A DNA stretch of 17,024 nucleotides from NCBI RefSeq assembly GCF_000002995.4, contig NW_025062381.1, positions 1-17,024 of the forward strand. The letters are read 5' to 3'. The stretch is from Brugia malayi. Lineage: Eukaryota; Nematoda; Chromadorea; Rhabditida; Onchocercidae. This document shows, one piece after another, positions 9,848 to 17,024 of the stretch (position 1 is the first letter of the stretch; each line of letters opens with the position of its first letter). The position numbers and the translations under genes are program-made. The notes beneath the pieces were generated by a model. That model ran no database searches and was not told the DNA's origin. It saw only the letters and a program-made list of their open reading frames with translations.

Positions 9848-10343
9848 ACCAACACCATGTACCACGTAAATCCGTCAGAAACCTTATAGGTATATTGCTA
9901 CCAGATTCGTACACTAGGGTCATTATTATTATCTATGTTGCTGATATTCCTTCTTCATGACAATATCAGCTCAAATGCTACAACCATTATCACTCACAGA
10001 TACTCACCTATGCTAACCTCAATTTTGCCATAATACCCGAGCACTAAAGACTCACCTACACCTTATATTATCAACAACCTCATATATGCAAGCCAGACCC
10101 ATCACCAGGTATCCCTAACCCCTCTCTCTCCCCCGCCCCCTCCCCTCAACGTACACACCTGGATGGACGCTTCCTTACAATACCATGACCTCTTAAGATT
10201 TTTATTGCACCAGCGTTATTAATTTACTACTTTCCATACAAACTTTTCCATTCTACTTATAAATGTTAATATATTTTATATATGTATTATTAAATAACGT
10301 TAACATTAGAGAATCACTTTACGCCACCACCGTTAATATACGG

Positions 10344-10415
10344 ATTGGATAGAAGGATTCGAACCCTAGCACAGCGACACCGAAGACCGCTGCCTTATCA
10401 CTTGGCTACGCCCAC
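10344..10415 (-). tRNA. tRNA-Arg(TCG)-like element, degenerate (copy 1)
   Basis: The minus strand folds as a 72-nt tRNA-like sequence. It has T8, A9 and a 3-bp D stem, a 5-bp anticodon stem with two wobbles, and loop CTTCGGT giving anticodon TCG at 10383-10381. A 5-nt variable loop and a T loop TTCGAAT follow. The A box (TAGCCAAGTGATAAGG) is recognisable and the B box (GGTTCGAATCC) is perfect. The acceptor stem is damaged, with pairs 1-72 and 6-67 mismatched and two wobbles, and the T stem has a mismatch. A pseudo-tRNA or the head of a tRNA-derived SINE is more likely than a working tRNA; the intact B box may still attract TFIIIC. Confidence 0.62.
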
Positions 10416-11261
10416 CCCAACATTATTCACTTCTGTAACAACATACTATTAATAAGATTTTTTTAGCAATTCATTCATGTTCTATTCCTTGTATTTCTCA
10501 TCGTCGTCAAAATTTTTTTTATCATTATGGCATCCACCAGGTACTGTATTGACCAAAAACAGTGCAGTTATAGGAGCTGTTTACAAAAAGACTTTTTGAT
10601 TTACTAGCTAAACAGGATATAACTTTTCACCCTTTTTAGTAAAAATAAAATTAGAAAGAATTAAAATGTTTTTAACATTTAATTTATTATAACATTTAAT
10701 ATCTGTCGAAATTTCTTAGGTAACCCTGTCTGGATTTGTGACTAAAAATAATTTTAATATTTAAAAAACATTTGAAATCAATTATAATTGCAGATTTAAT
10801 TAATTTCTGCAATGAAAGTTTGCTTTAAAGTTAACTTTTAAAGTCCAAAGTTAGCATAGAATGTCAAAAATAGTAATTAAAATGTCTGCAGATCAAGTTT
10901 AATGCAAAGAATCAATTAAGTTCAGTAAATGTTTATTTTTAAATGAATTACATTTTTTCCAGCACAGGTAGATTTTATTTGAAACAGAATTAAGTAAAAT
11001 TAAAACATTTTTAGTATTTATTTTATTAAAACTTTTAAAATCTGTCGAAATTTCTGTAGTAACCCAATCTGGATTTGGACTAAAATTAATTTTAATATTT
11101 TAAAAATATTTGAAATCAATTATAATTGCATTTAAAAAATTCCTGCAATGAAAGTTTGCTTTAAAGTTAACTTTTAAAGTCAGAAGTTAGCAAAAAATGT
11201 CAAAAATAGTAAATAGAATGTAAGCAGATCAGGTTTAATGCAAATAAAAGAATCAATTAAG

Positions 11262-11304
11262 TTCAATAAATGTTTATTTTTAGAAAAAATAAACATTTAC
11301 TGAA
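11262..11304. repeat. Fold-back hairpin of short monomer 1
   Basis: A 20-bp arm (TTCAATAAATG then TTTATTTTT) is followed by AGA and its reverse complement with one mismatch. The hairpin is specific to short monomers; long monomers continue with AAATGAATTACATTT instead. Confidence 0.8.
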
Positions 11305-11444
11305 AGAAATTAATTAAAAAATAATTTGCAATGAAAGTTTGCTTTAAAGTTAACTTTTAAAGTCCAAAGTTAGCATAAAATGTCAAAAATAGTAAATAGA
11401 ATGCAAGCAGATCAAGTTTAATGCAAATAAAAGAATCAATTAAG

Positions 11445-11487
11445 TTCAATAAATGTTTATTTTTAGAAAAAATAAACATTTACCGAA
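11445..11487. repeat. Fold-back hairpin of short monomer 2
   Basis: Same structure as at 11262, with one further base change in the right arm (TACCGAA in place of TACTGAA). Confidence 0.8.
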
Positions 11488-11971
11488 AGAAATTAATTAA
11501 AAAATAATTTGCAATGAAAGTTTGCTTTAAAGTTAACTTTTAAAGTCCAAAGTTAGCATAAAATGTCAAAAATAGTAAATAGAATGTCAGCAGATCAAGT
11601 TTAATGCAAATAAAAGTAATCAATTAGGTTCAATAAATGTTTATTTTTAAATTAATTACATTTTTTCCAGCACAGGTAGATTTTATTTGAAACAGAATTA
11701 AACAAAATTAAAACGTTTTTAGTATTTATTTTATTAAAACTTTTAAAATCTGTCGAAATTTCTGCAGTAACCCAATCTGGATTTGTGACTAAAATTAATT
11801 TTAATATTTAAAAAATATTTGAAATCAATTATAATTGCATTTTAAAAAATTTCTGCAATGAAAGTTTGCTTTAAAGTTAACTTTTAAAGTCAGAAGTTAG
11901 CAAAAAATGTCAAAAATAGTAAATAGAATGTAAGCAGATCAGGTTTAATGCAAATAAAAGAATCAATTAAG

Positions 11972-12014
11972 TTCAATAAATGTTTATTTTTAGAAAAAAT
12001 AAACATTTACTGAA
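11972..12014. repeat. Fold-back hairpin of short monomer 3
   Basis: Same hairpin as at 11262, in the short monomer that starts the second 527-bp composite unit's equivalent position. Confidence 0.8.
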
Positions 12015-12959
12015 AGAAATTAATTAAAAAATAATTTGCAATGAAAGTTTGCTTTAAAGTTAACTTTTAAATTCCAAAGTTAGCATAAAATGTCAAAAAT
12101 AGTAAATAGAATGTCAGCAGATCAAGTTTAATGCAAATAAAAGTAATCAATTAGGTTCAATAAATGTTTATTTTTAAATTAATTACATTTTTTCCAGCAC
12201 AGGTAGATTTTATTTGAAACAGAATTAAGTAAAATTAAAACATTTTTAGTATTTATTTTATTAAAACTTTTAAAATCTGTCGAAATTTCTGCAGTAATCC
12301 AATCTGGATTTGTGACTAAAATTAATTTTAATATTTAAAAAATATTTGAAATCAATTATAATTGCAGTTTTAATTAATTTCTGCAATGAAAGTTTGCTTT
12401 AAAGTTAACTTTTAAAGTCCAAAGTTAGCATAAAATGTCAAAAATAGTAAATAGAATGTCAGCAGATCAAGTTTAATGCAAATAAAAGTAATCAATTAAG
12501 TTCAGTAAATGTTTATTTTTAAATGAATTACATTTTTCCAGCACAGGTAGATTTTATTTGAAACAGAATTAAGTAAAATTAAAACATTTTTAGTATTTAT
12601 TTTATTAAAACTTTTAAAATCTGTCGAAATTTCTGCAGTAACCCAATCCAGATTTGTGACTAAAATTAATTTTAATATTTATAAAATATTCGAAATCAAT
12701 TATAATTGCAGTTTTAATTAATTTCTGCAATGAAAGTTTGCTTTAAAGTTAACTTTTAAAGTCAGAAGTTAGCATAAAATGTCAAAAATAGTAAATAGAA
12801 TGTCAGCAGATCAAGTTTAATGCATATAAATGTAATCAATTAAGTTCAATAAATGTTTATTTTTAAATGAAATACATTTTTCCAGCACTGGCAGATTTTA
12901 TTTGAAACAGAGTTAATAAAAATTAAAACGTTTTTAATATTTAATTTATTAGAACTTTT

Positions 12960-13795
12960 AAATGCTGGTAAGTTTGATAACATACTTTTTTTATTAGAAC
13001 TTTTAAAATGTTTTATTCTTGTCTAGGTACCGCATGAAATTTGTTGTGCCAAAATTATCTTTAGATTGTTTACTATCGTTTATTTGCATTTAAAAAAGCT
13101 AATTCTCTGATACGATTATCAAGAGTGGAGAAAATCAATGCTAATAAAAATCTCCGTTGACGGTATAAATGTTACTCTATTCCCTCATTTGTTTGTCTTC
13201 TTATTTATTCACCATCTTCAAAGCACATAAAGCGTTCTTTCTTATTGCGCCAAATAGTTAATTCCAGCCAGCTTGACAATGCATTTACAACGGAGATACC
13301 AACACCATGTACCACGTAAATCCGTCAGAAACCTTATAGGTATATTGCTACCAGATTCGTACACTAGGGTCATTATTATTATCTATGTTGCTGATATTCC
13401 TTCTTCATGACAATATCAGCTCAAATGCTACAACCATTATCACTCACAGATACTCACCTATGCTAACCTCAATTTTGCCATAATACCCGAGCACTAAAGA
13501 CTCACCTACACCTTATATTATCAACAACCTCATATATGCAAGCCAGACCCATCACCAGGTATCCCTAACCCCTCTCTCTCCCCCCGCCCCCTCCCCCTCA
13601 ACGTACACACCTGGATGGACGCTTCCTTACAATACCATGACCTCTTAAGATTTTTATTGCACCAGCGTTATTAATTTACTACTTTCCATACAAACTTTTC
13701 CATTCTACTTATAAATGTTAATATATTTTATATATGTATTATTAAATAACGTTGACATTAGAGAATCACTTTACGCCACCACCGTTAATATACGG
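12960..13795. other. Middle segment of unit 2, no gene seen
   Basis: This is the unit 2 counterpart of 9510-10343. It holds the second copy of the 148-bp inverted-repeat segment (13150-13297) and a C-rich patch near 13575-13600. All frames are interrupted; the 72-codon plus-strand frame at 13752-13970 runs antisense through the tRNA-like element and is not a gene. Confidence 0.6.
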
Positions 13796-13867
13796 ATTGG
13801 ATAGAAGGATTCGAACCCTAGCACAGCGACACCGAAGACCGCTGCCTTATCACTTGGCTACGCCCAC
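13796..13867 (-). tRNA. tRNA-Arg(TCG)-like element, degenerate (copy 2)
   Basis: It is identical to the element at 10344-10415, with the same anticodon loop, perfect B box and damaged acceptor stem. It marks the right end of unit 2. Confidence 0.62.
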
Positions 13868-13913
13868 CCCAACATTATTCACTTCTGTAACAACATACTA
13901 TTACTCACCAATT

Positions 13914-14013
13914 AGTATGATTTATTTCTTCTATAGGTATTATTACAATAGCTTACACCATTTAGTATGATTTATTTCTTCTATAGGTATTATTAACAAT
14001 AACTTACACCATT
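13914..14013. repeat. 50-bp tandem repeat, two copies plus a third at 14411
   Basis: AGTATGATTTATTTCTTC with its continuation through GGTATTATTA starts at 13914 and again at 13964, a period of 50 bp. A further copy with one change begins at 14411. The unit ends in CTTACACCATTT, which is also the reverse complement of a satellite A stretch, so it forms the junction with the inverted satellite block. Confidence 0.75.
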
Positions 14014-14350
14014 TGTTATTAAGGTTTACACTTTTTTTTTTTGTATTTATTGCATGCATTTATTTTTTTCGTTGTTCTCACTCGTTTTTTATTAACTTTG
14101 TTTTTGCATGCATTTTTCGGTTAATTTTATTAACTGCGTGCTTTTTGTAACTTTATATTATTTGATGTTTTTTTATTAACAATGTTTTTGCATGCGTTTC
14201 TTGGCTAGTTTTATTAACATGCATGTATTTTGTGAACTTACTTACATAATTTATTATTAAGGCGTTTTTTCTTTTGTATTTATTGCATGCTTTTATTTTT
14301 AACTTTTTCGTAACTTTATTCATATCTTTTGTATTTATTGCATGCTTTTA
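13990..14350 (-). repeat. Inverted block of satellite family A
   Basis: Read on the minus strand this block matches the array at 3190-5330. Examples are GCATGCAATAAATACAAAAG, the segment GCCTTAATAATAAATTATG, and CGCATGCAAAAACATTGTTAATAAA-type modules. It is about 10 kb from the main array and in opposite orientation, and it lies between two partial copies of the tRNA-element flank. Confidence 0.88.
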
Positions 14351-14450
14351 TTGGCTACACCTACTCCAACATCATTCACTTGTGTAACAACATACTATTA
14401 CTCACCAATTAGTATGATTTGTTTCTTCTATAGGTATTATTACAATAGCT
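14351..14450. repeat. Truncated third copy of the tRNA-element flank
   Basis: The sequence from TTGGCTAC to ACAATAGCT matches 13854-13950. It contains only the 5'-most dozen bases of the tRNA-like element, and three of its four or so differences there are transitions (TACGCCCACC versus TACACCTACT). It begins exactly where the inverted satellite A ends, so the satellite block appears to have interrupted or truncated a third unit. Confidence 0.78.
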
Positions 14451-14613
14451 GGCTGATCATAAGAATGCATTGCTCAACTTTTTCAATAATTTTATCAATT
14501 TGATCGCTTCTGCTTTTCATAATTGCTATTACTTCACAACTACTATTAATTTCACCTTTTTATAGATAAAGAGAATTCACTTTAGGTAATATATTTTTTC
14601 TTTCTTCAGAAAC

Positions 14614-14646
<33 letters not shown>

Positions 14647-14748
14647 GCTAATTTCTTTATTCTTTAATAATTCTTCAGGAATAGTTTTAGCCTCCCTCAC
14701 ATTCGAAAAAGTTGTATAAACTAAAACTAAACTGTTCATTAGAATCAT
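14440..14748 (-). pseudogene. Interrupted reading frame, hypothetical
   Basis: On the minus strand one frame runs 103 codons from ATG (14748) to TAA (14440-14442), broken by a single in-frame TAA at 14560-14562. Before the break it reads MILMNSLVLVYTTFSNVREA, then a lysine/glutamate stretch, then a TA-microsatellite-encoded YIYIYV run, then SEERKNILPKVNSLYL. After the break it continues EINSSCEVIAIMKSRSDQID and an amphipathic, coiled-coil-like helix. Composition on both sides of the stop looks protein-like. The last codons run into the truncated repeat at 14450, so the true end may be lost. A decayed gene or a chance frame are both possible; no family is recognised. Confidence 0.28.
14613..14646. 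repeat. (TA)n microsatellite
   Basis: Alternating AT/TA dinucleotides are interrupted once by CA at 14631. The tract lies inside the interrupted minus-strand frame and encodes its YIYIYV stretch. Confidence 0.85.
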
Positions 14749-15041
14749 CTACTATACATCACTTAGATTGAAAAATCTCTTAAGAAAAAATAGAAGAGAA
14801 ATCCTGTTGTTTCACTATGTAACAATGAAAATTTGAAATTTTTTATTATCAAATCCTTAATCGAAATACAAAAAAAGGATTTTACTCGATGAATAACAAC
14901 GCAGAAACCAACAATTATCCCAGCAATTGCAGAAAAGAGTATTAATTAAATCTGTGGAGTTTTAGCTCTTTTTTTTTTTTATTTTATTTGCTAGTAGCTC
15001 ACAGACTTTCATTTCTCTCCTTGGATTCTCAAAAATCTTAG

Positions 15042-15324
15042 CGCATTGTGTGTACGTATCACTGTGCAGCCCTGATGGCAGTACAAAATGCCCATGCAAA
15101 ATACGCCTCAAATTCGTTTATTCTAACATCATTTTTGGATTTCACCCTTACATTCTTTATTAATCATTTGGGTATATCGTGTAAGTAGACAAAATTAGTC
15201 ATCCCATAATGTACAGAGGAAAGTCATCGATCGATACGAGATAACTAATTACCATAATATAGCAGCGGCAGCAGCAGCATTCCATCGGTACTCCAGCATT
15301 GCCAGTTGCAGCGCCTATAGCTAA
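15042..15324 (+). CDS. Candidate last two exons of an unidentified gene
   Basis: The exons would be 15042-15180 and 15263-15324. The first follows AAAAATCTTAG, is open for 46 codons plus one base, and ends at a perfect GTAAGT donor. The 82-nt intron ends CTAATTACCATAATATAG, with a branch-point-like CTAAT. The second exon restores the frame as SAAAAAFHRYSSIASCSAYS and stops at TAA (15322-15324). AATAAA follows at 15407-15412. The first exon includes a hydrophobic stretch (SFILTSFLDFTLTFFINHLG) that could span a membrane. No upstream exon was found. The minus strand over 15253-15320 is also bounded by AG and GT and could be an exon instead, so the call is tentative. Confidence 0.33.
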
Positions 15325-15776
15325 AAAAAATCATATGAACATTTGGCTGAAGGAAAATGTACTGCACCCACTCATTCATCTCTGCAATAAGCTTTACTGT
15401 AATCAAAATAAACGTGGCACATTCATTCATATTGGTTTTTGTGCGTGCGTGCATATTGGTAAAATAAAAGACGACAACTTTTTTGACGCTTTTAGCTTAT
15501 TTTACACGCAGTCTATGGTTATAAGCAGTGTTGCAATGAATGATTTAGAAAAAAAATGCAAGCGTTAATGCTGGCATGACTCACTTTAGTGTTTGAGTTG
15601 ATGATATGCCCTTACAGCAGCACATAAATAAACAGCAGTAAATCAGAAATGCCTGCATGAAATTTGCAGACATTATGCAAGCAAAATACAACGAAAGACT
15701 ATAAAATTCGCTGCCATCTTTAAATTCATGCAAAAAACACGTGATAAAAGACCATACAGCGGGTGGAACAAACTTT
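15325..15776. other. No convincing gene
   Basis: It may be 3' untranslated DNA of the plus-strand candidate. On the minus strand, ATG at about 15674 opens a 29-codon frame with a secretion-signal-like start (MSANFMQAFLIYCCLFMCC) followed by a GTAAGG donor, which could splice in phase to 15320-15253. The 89-codon plus-strand frame at 15299-15568 is in a different frame from the candidate exons and lacks support. Confidence 0.35.
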
Positions 15777-15974
15777 AAAGAAAGAGAAAGACAAAGTGAA
15801 AATTACCTGAACAGTCCTGCTCACGAACCTTTGCAAAATCCGGTACATCTCCGGCTCCCTTTTAAGGTATTCGAAAAGCACTTCGATTTCTTGATCCTCC
15901 ATGGGAGCCGCAATTCTATAAAATTAGCAAACTTATCAAATAATCACTAAGTACAAAGACCGTAACTATTACGT
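15777..15974 (-). pseudogene. Orphan copy of zinc-finger exon 1 with splice sites
   Basis: This stretch of about 198 bp matches 8221-8418, with only a few differences, all outside the coding part. The 96-nt coding portion (15902-15807, 32 residues starting MEDQEIEVLF) is identical to exon 1. Its GTAATT donor, the AG acceptor-like site at 15916-15917 and the branch-point-like CTAAT are retained. The rest of intron 1 and exons 2-6 are absent. At 15975 it joins satellite B with no spacer. It is same-strand, about 7.5 kb upstream of the gene. It may be a dead fragment, an alternative first exon, or the edge of a second gene copy replaced by repeats. Confidence 0.85.
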
Positions 15975-17024
15975 TCTGTCGATATTTCTGTAGTAACCCA
16001 ATCTGGATTTGTGACTGAAATTAATTTTAATACTTCAAAAATATTTGAAATCAATTATAATTGCAGATTTCATTAATTTCTGCAATGAAAGTTTGCTTTA
16101 AAGTTAAGTCCAAAATTAGCATAAAATGTCAAAAATAGTAAATAGAATGTCAGCAGATCAACTTTAATGCAAATAAAAGTAATCAATTAAGTTCAATAAA
16201 TGTTTATTTTTAGATAAAATATATTTTTCCAGCACAGGTAGATTTTATTTGAAACAGAATTAAACAAAATTAAAACGTTTTTAGTATTTATTTTATTAAA
16301 GCTTTTAAAATCTGTCGAAATTTCTGTGGTAACCCAGTCTGGATTTGTGACTGAAATTAATTTTAATATTTAAAAAATATTTGAAATCAACTATAATTGC
16401 AGTTTTAATTAATTTCTGCAATGAAGGTTTGCTTTAAAGTTAACTTTTAAAGTCCAAAGTTAGCATAAAATGTCAAAAATAGTAAATAGAATGTCAGCAG
16501 ATCAAGTTTAATGCAAATAAAAGTAATCAATTAAGTTCAGAAAATGTTTATTTTTAAATAAATTACATTTTTTCCAGCACAGGTAGATTTTATTTGAAAC
16601 AGAATTAAACAAAATTAAAACGTTTTTAGTATTTATTTTATTAAAGCTTTTAAAATCTGTCAAAATTTCTGTAGTAACCCAATCTGGATTTGTGACTAAA
16701 ATTAATTTTAATATTTAAAAAATATTCGAAATCAATTATAATTGCAGTTTTAATTAATTTCTGCAATGAAAGTTTGCTTTAAAGTTAACTTTTAAAGTCC
16801 AAAGTTAGCATAAAATGTCAAAAATAGTAAATAGAATGTCAGCAGATCAAGTTTAATGCAAATAAAAGTAATCAATTAAGTTCAATAAATGTTTATTTTT
16901 AGATAAAATATATTTTTCCAGCACAGGTTGATTTTATTTGAAACAGAATTATTAAAAATTAAATAAATTGAATGTCAGCAAGATAGGATTTTATATAAAC
17001 TTTTAAAATATCGTCGAAAATTTC
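15975..17024. repeat. Second satellite B array, continues past the window
   Basis: Three long monomers are marked by GCAATGAAAG/GCAATGAAGG at 16082, 16418 and 16763 (spacings 336 and 345), in the same orientation as the array in unit 2. No short monomers are seen. The first monomer has lost part of the CTTTAAAGTTAAC palindrome (16095-16115). The last monomer before the edge is rearranged after 16950. Confidence 0.93.

Larger units (their letters stand above)
8919..10450. repeat. Tandem duplication unit 1 (1,532 bp)
   Basis: It begins AATAAGATTTTTTTAGC and ends ACATACTATT, where unit 2 starts with the same left end at 10451. Contents in order: a left segment (8919-9090), about 1.3 satellite B monomers (9090-9560), an apparently non-coding middle segment (9560-10340) with a C-rich patch near 10125-10146, and a tRNA-like element. 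Differences from unit 2 in the shared parts are few: single-base changes near 9050, 9124 and 10302, and one or two extra C in unit 2's C runs. The duplication is therefore recent or homogenised. Confidence 0.93.
10660..12970. repeat. Satellite family B array, long and short monomers
   Basis: Monomers are marked by GCAATGAAAGTTTGC at 10809, 11145, 11328, 11511, 11855, 12038, 12383 and 12727. The spacings are 336, 183, 183, 344, 183, 345 and 344. Long monomers (about 344 bp) and short ones (183 bp) thus alternate, and a composite of about 527 bp (short plus long) occurs twice, a higher-order repeat. Each monomer carries a near-palindrome CTTTAAAGTTAACTTTTAAAG. No open reading frame of note is present. 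Confidence 0.95.
10451..13902. repeat. Tandem duplication unit 2 (3,452 bp), satellite-expanded
   Basis: It has the same left segment, middle segment and tRNA-like end as unit 1, but the satellite B part has grown by about 1.9 kb. The left part matches unit 1 at an offset of 1,532. The right part matches at 3,450 to 3,452, the shift of two falling in the C-rich patch. It is followed at 13903 by ACTCACCAATTAG, whereas unit 1 is followed by unit 2. Confidence 0.93.

Noticed and set aside
14850..14952. Minus-strand transmembrane-like stretch (LFSAIAGIIVGFCVVIHRV)
   Set aside because: An upstream in-frame stop with no intervening AG or ATG leaves no way to begin the frame. A different 67-codon minus frame over the same DNA has no homology or donor support.
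15741..15950. 69-codon plus-strand frame
   Set aside because: It runs antisense through the orphan exon 1 copy and has no independent support.
3190..17024. Possible CRISPR-like direct repeats
   Set aside because: Repeat units are long satellites without uniform spacers, in a eukaryotic context with spliced genes.

Overview
The window is AT-rich, repeat-laden nuclear DNA from an invertebrate animal. Two facts point that way. First, there is an exon encoding a HIF-type bHLH DNA-binding domain, a metazoan family. Second, there is a spliced gene with short GT-AG introns of 95-209 nt. The bHLH loop and helix 2 look nematode-like to me, and an AT-rich nematode of the Trichinella/Trichuris kind is my best guess, but I could not search. 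Nothing bacterial, viral or organellar was seen.

Layout. At the left edge (194-384, minus) lies one exon of a HIF-1-like transcription factor. Its PAS-coding exons would lie beyond base 1, and its first exon(s) at higher coordinates. From 385 to about 2960 the DNA is AT-rich, with a few weak exon candidates and small repeats. A better exon candidate sits at 2968-3081 (minus). Satellite family A, marked by GCATGC, fills about 3190-5330 and grades into A-rich low-complexity DNA. A 21-bp T-rich minisatellite (6595-6715) abuts the 3' end of the one well-resolved gene.

That gene runs on the minus strand from 8346 to 6832. Five coding exons plus a terminal stop-bearing exon give a 285-residue protein. 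It has an acidic, repeat-containing N-terminal half, a classical C2H2 zinc finger, a second Cys/His motif and a basic cluster. I do not recognise the family; the paired-finger layout recalls zinc fingers of R2-like retrotransposon ORFs.

From 8919 to 13902 there is a tandem duplication. Unit 1 is 1,532 bp and unit 2 is 3,452 bp; the size difference comes from satellite family B. Each unit ends in a degenerate tRNA-Arg(TCG)-like element on the minus strand. Unit 1 contains a chimeric satellite monomer that joins the left half of unit 2's first monomer to the right half of its last, which is a direct trace of unequal recombination.

From 13903 to 14450 come a 50-bp repeat, an inverted block of satellite A and a truncated third copy of the tRNA-element flank. 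The stretch 14440-15330 carries weak coding candidates on both strands. At 15777-15974 there is a near-identical copy of zinc-finger exon 1 with its splice sites. It is fused directly to a second satellite B array that runs off the right edge.

No operon-like or defence-like system is evident. The most interesting content is structural: satellite turnover, fold-back monomers, tRNA-like units and the orphan exon copy.
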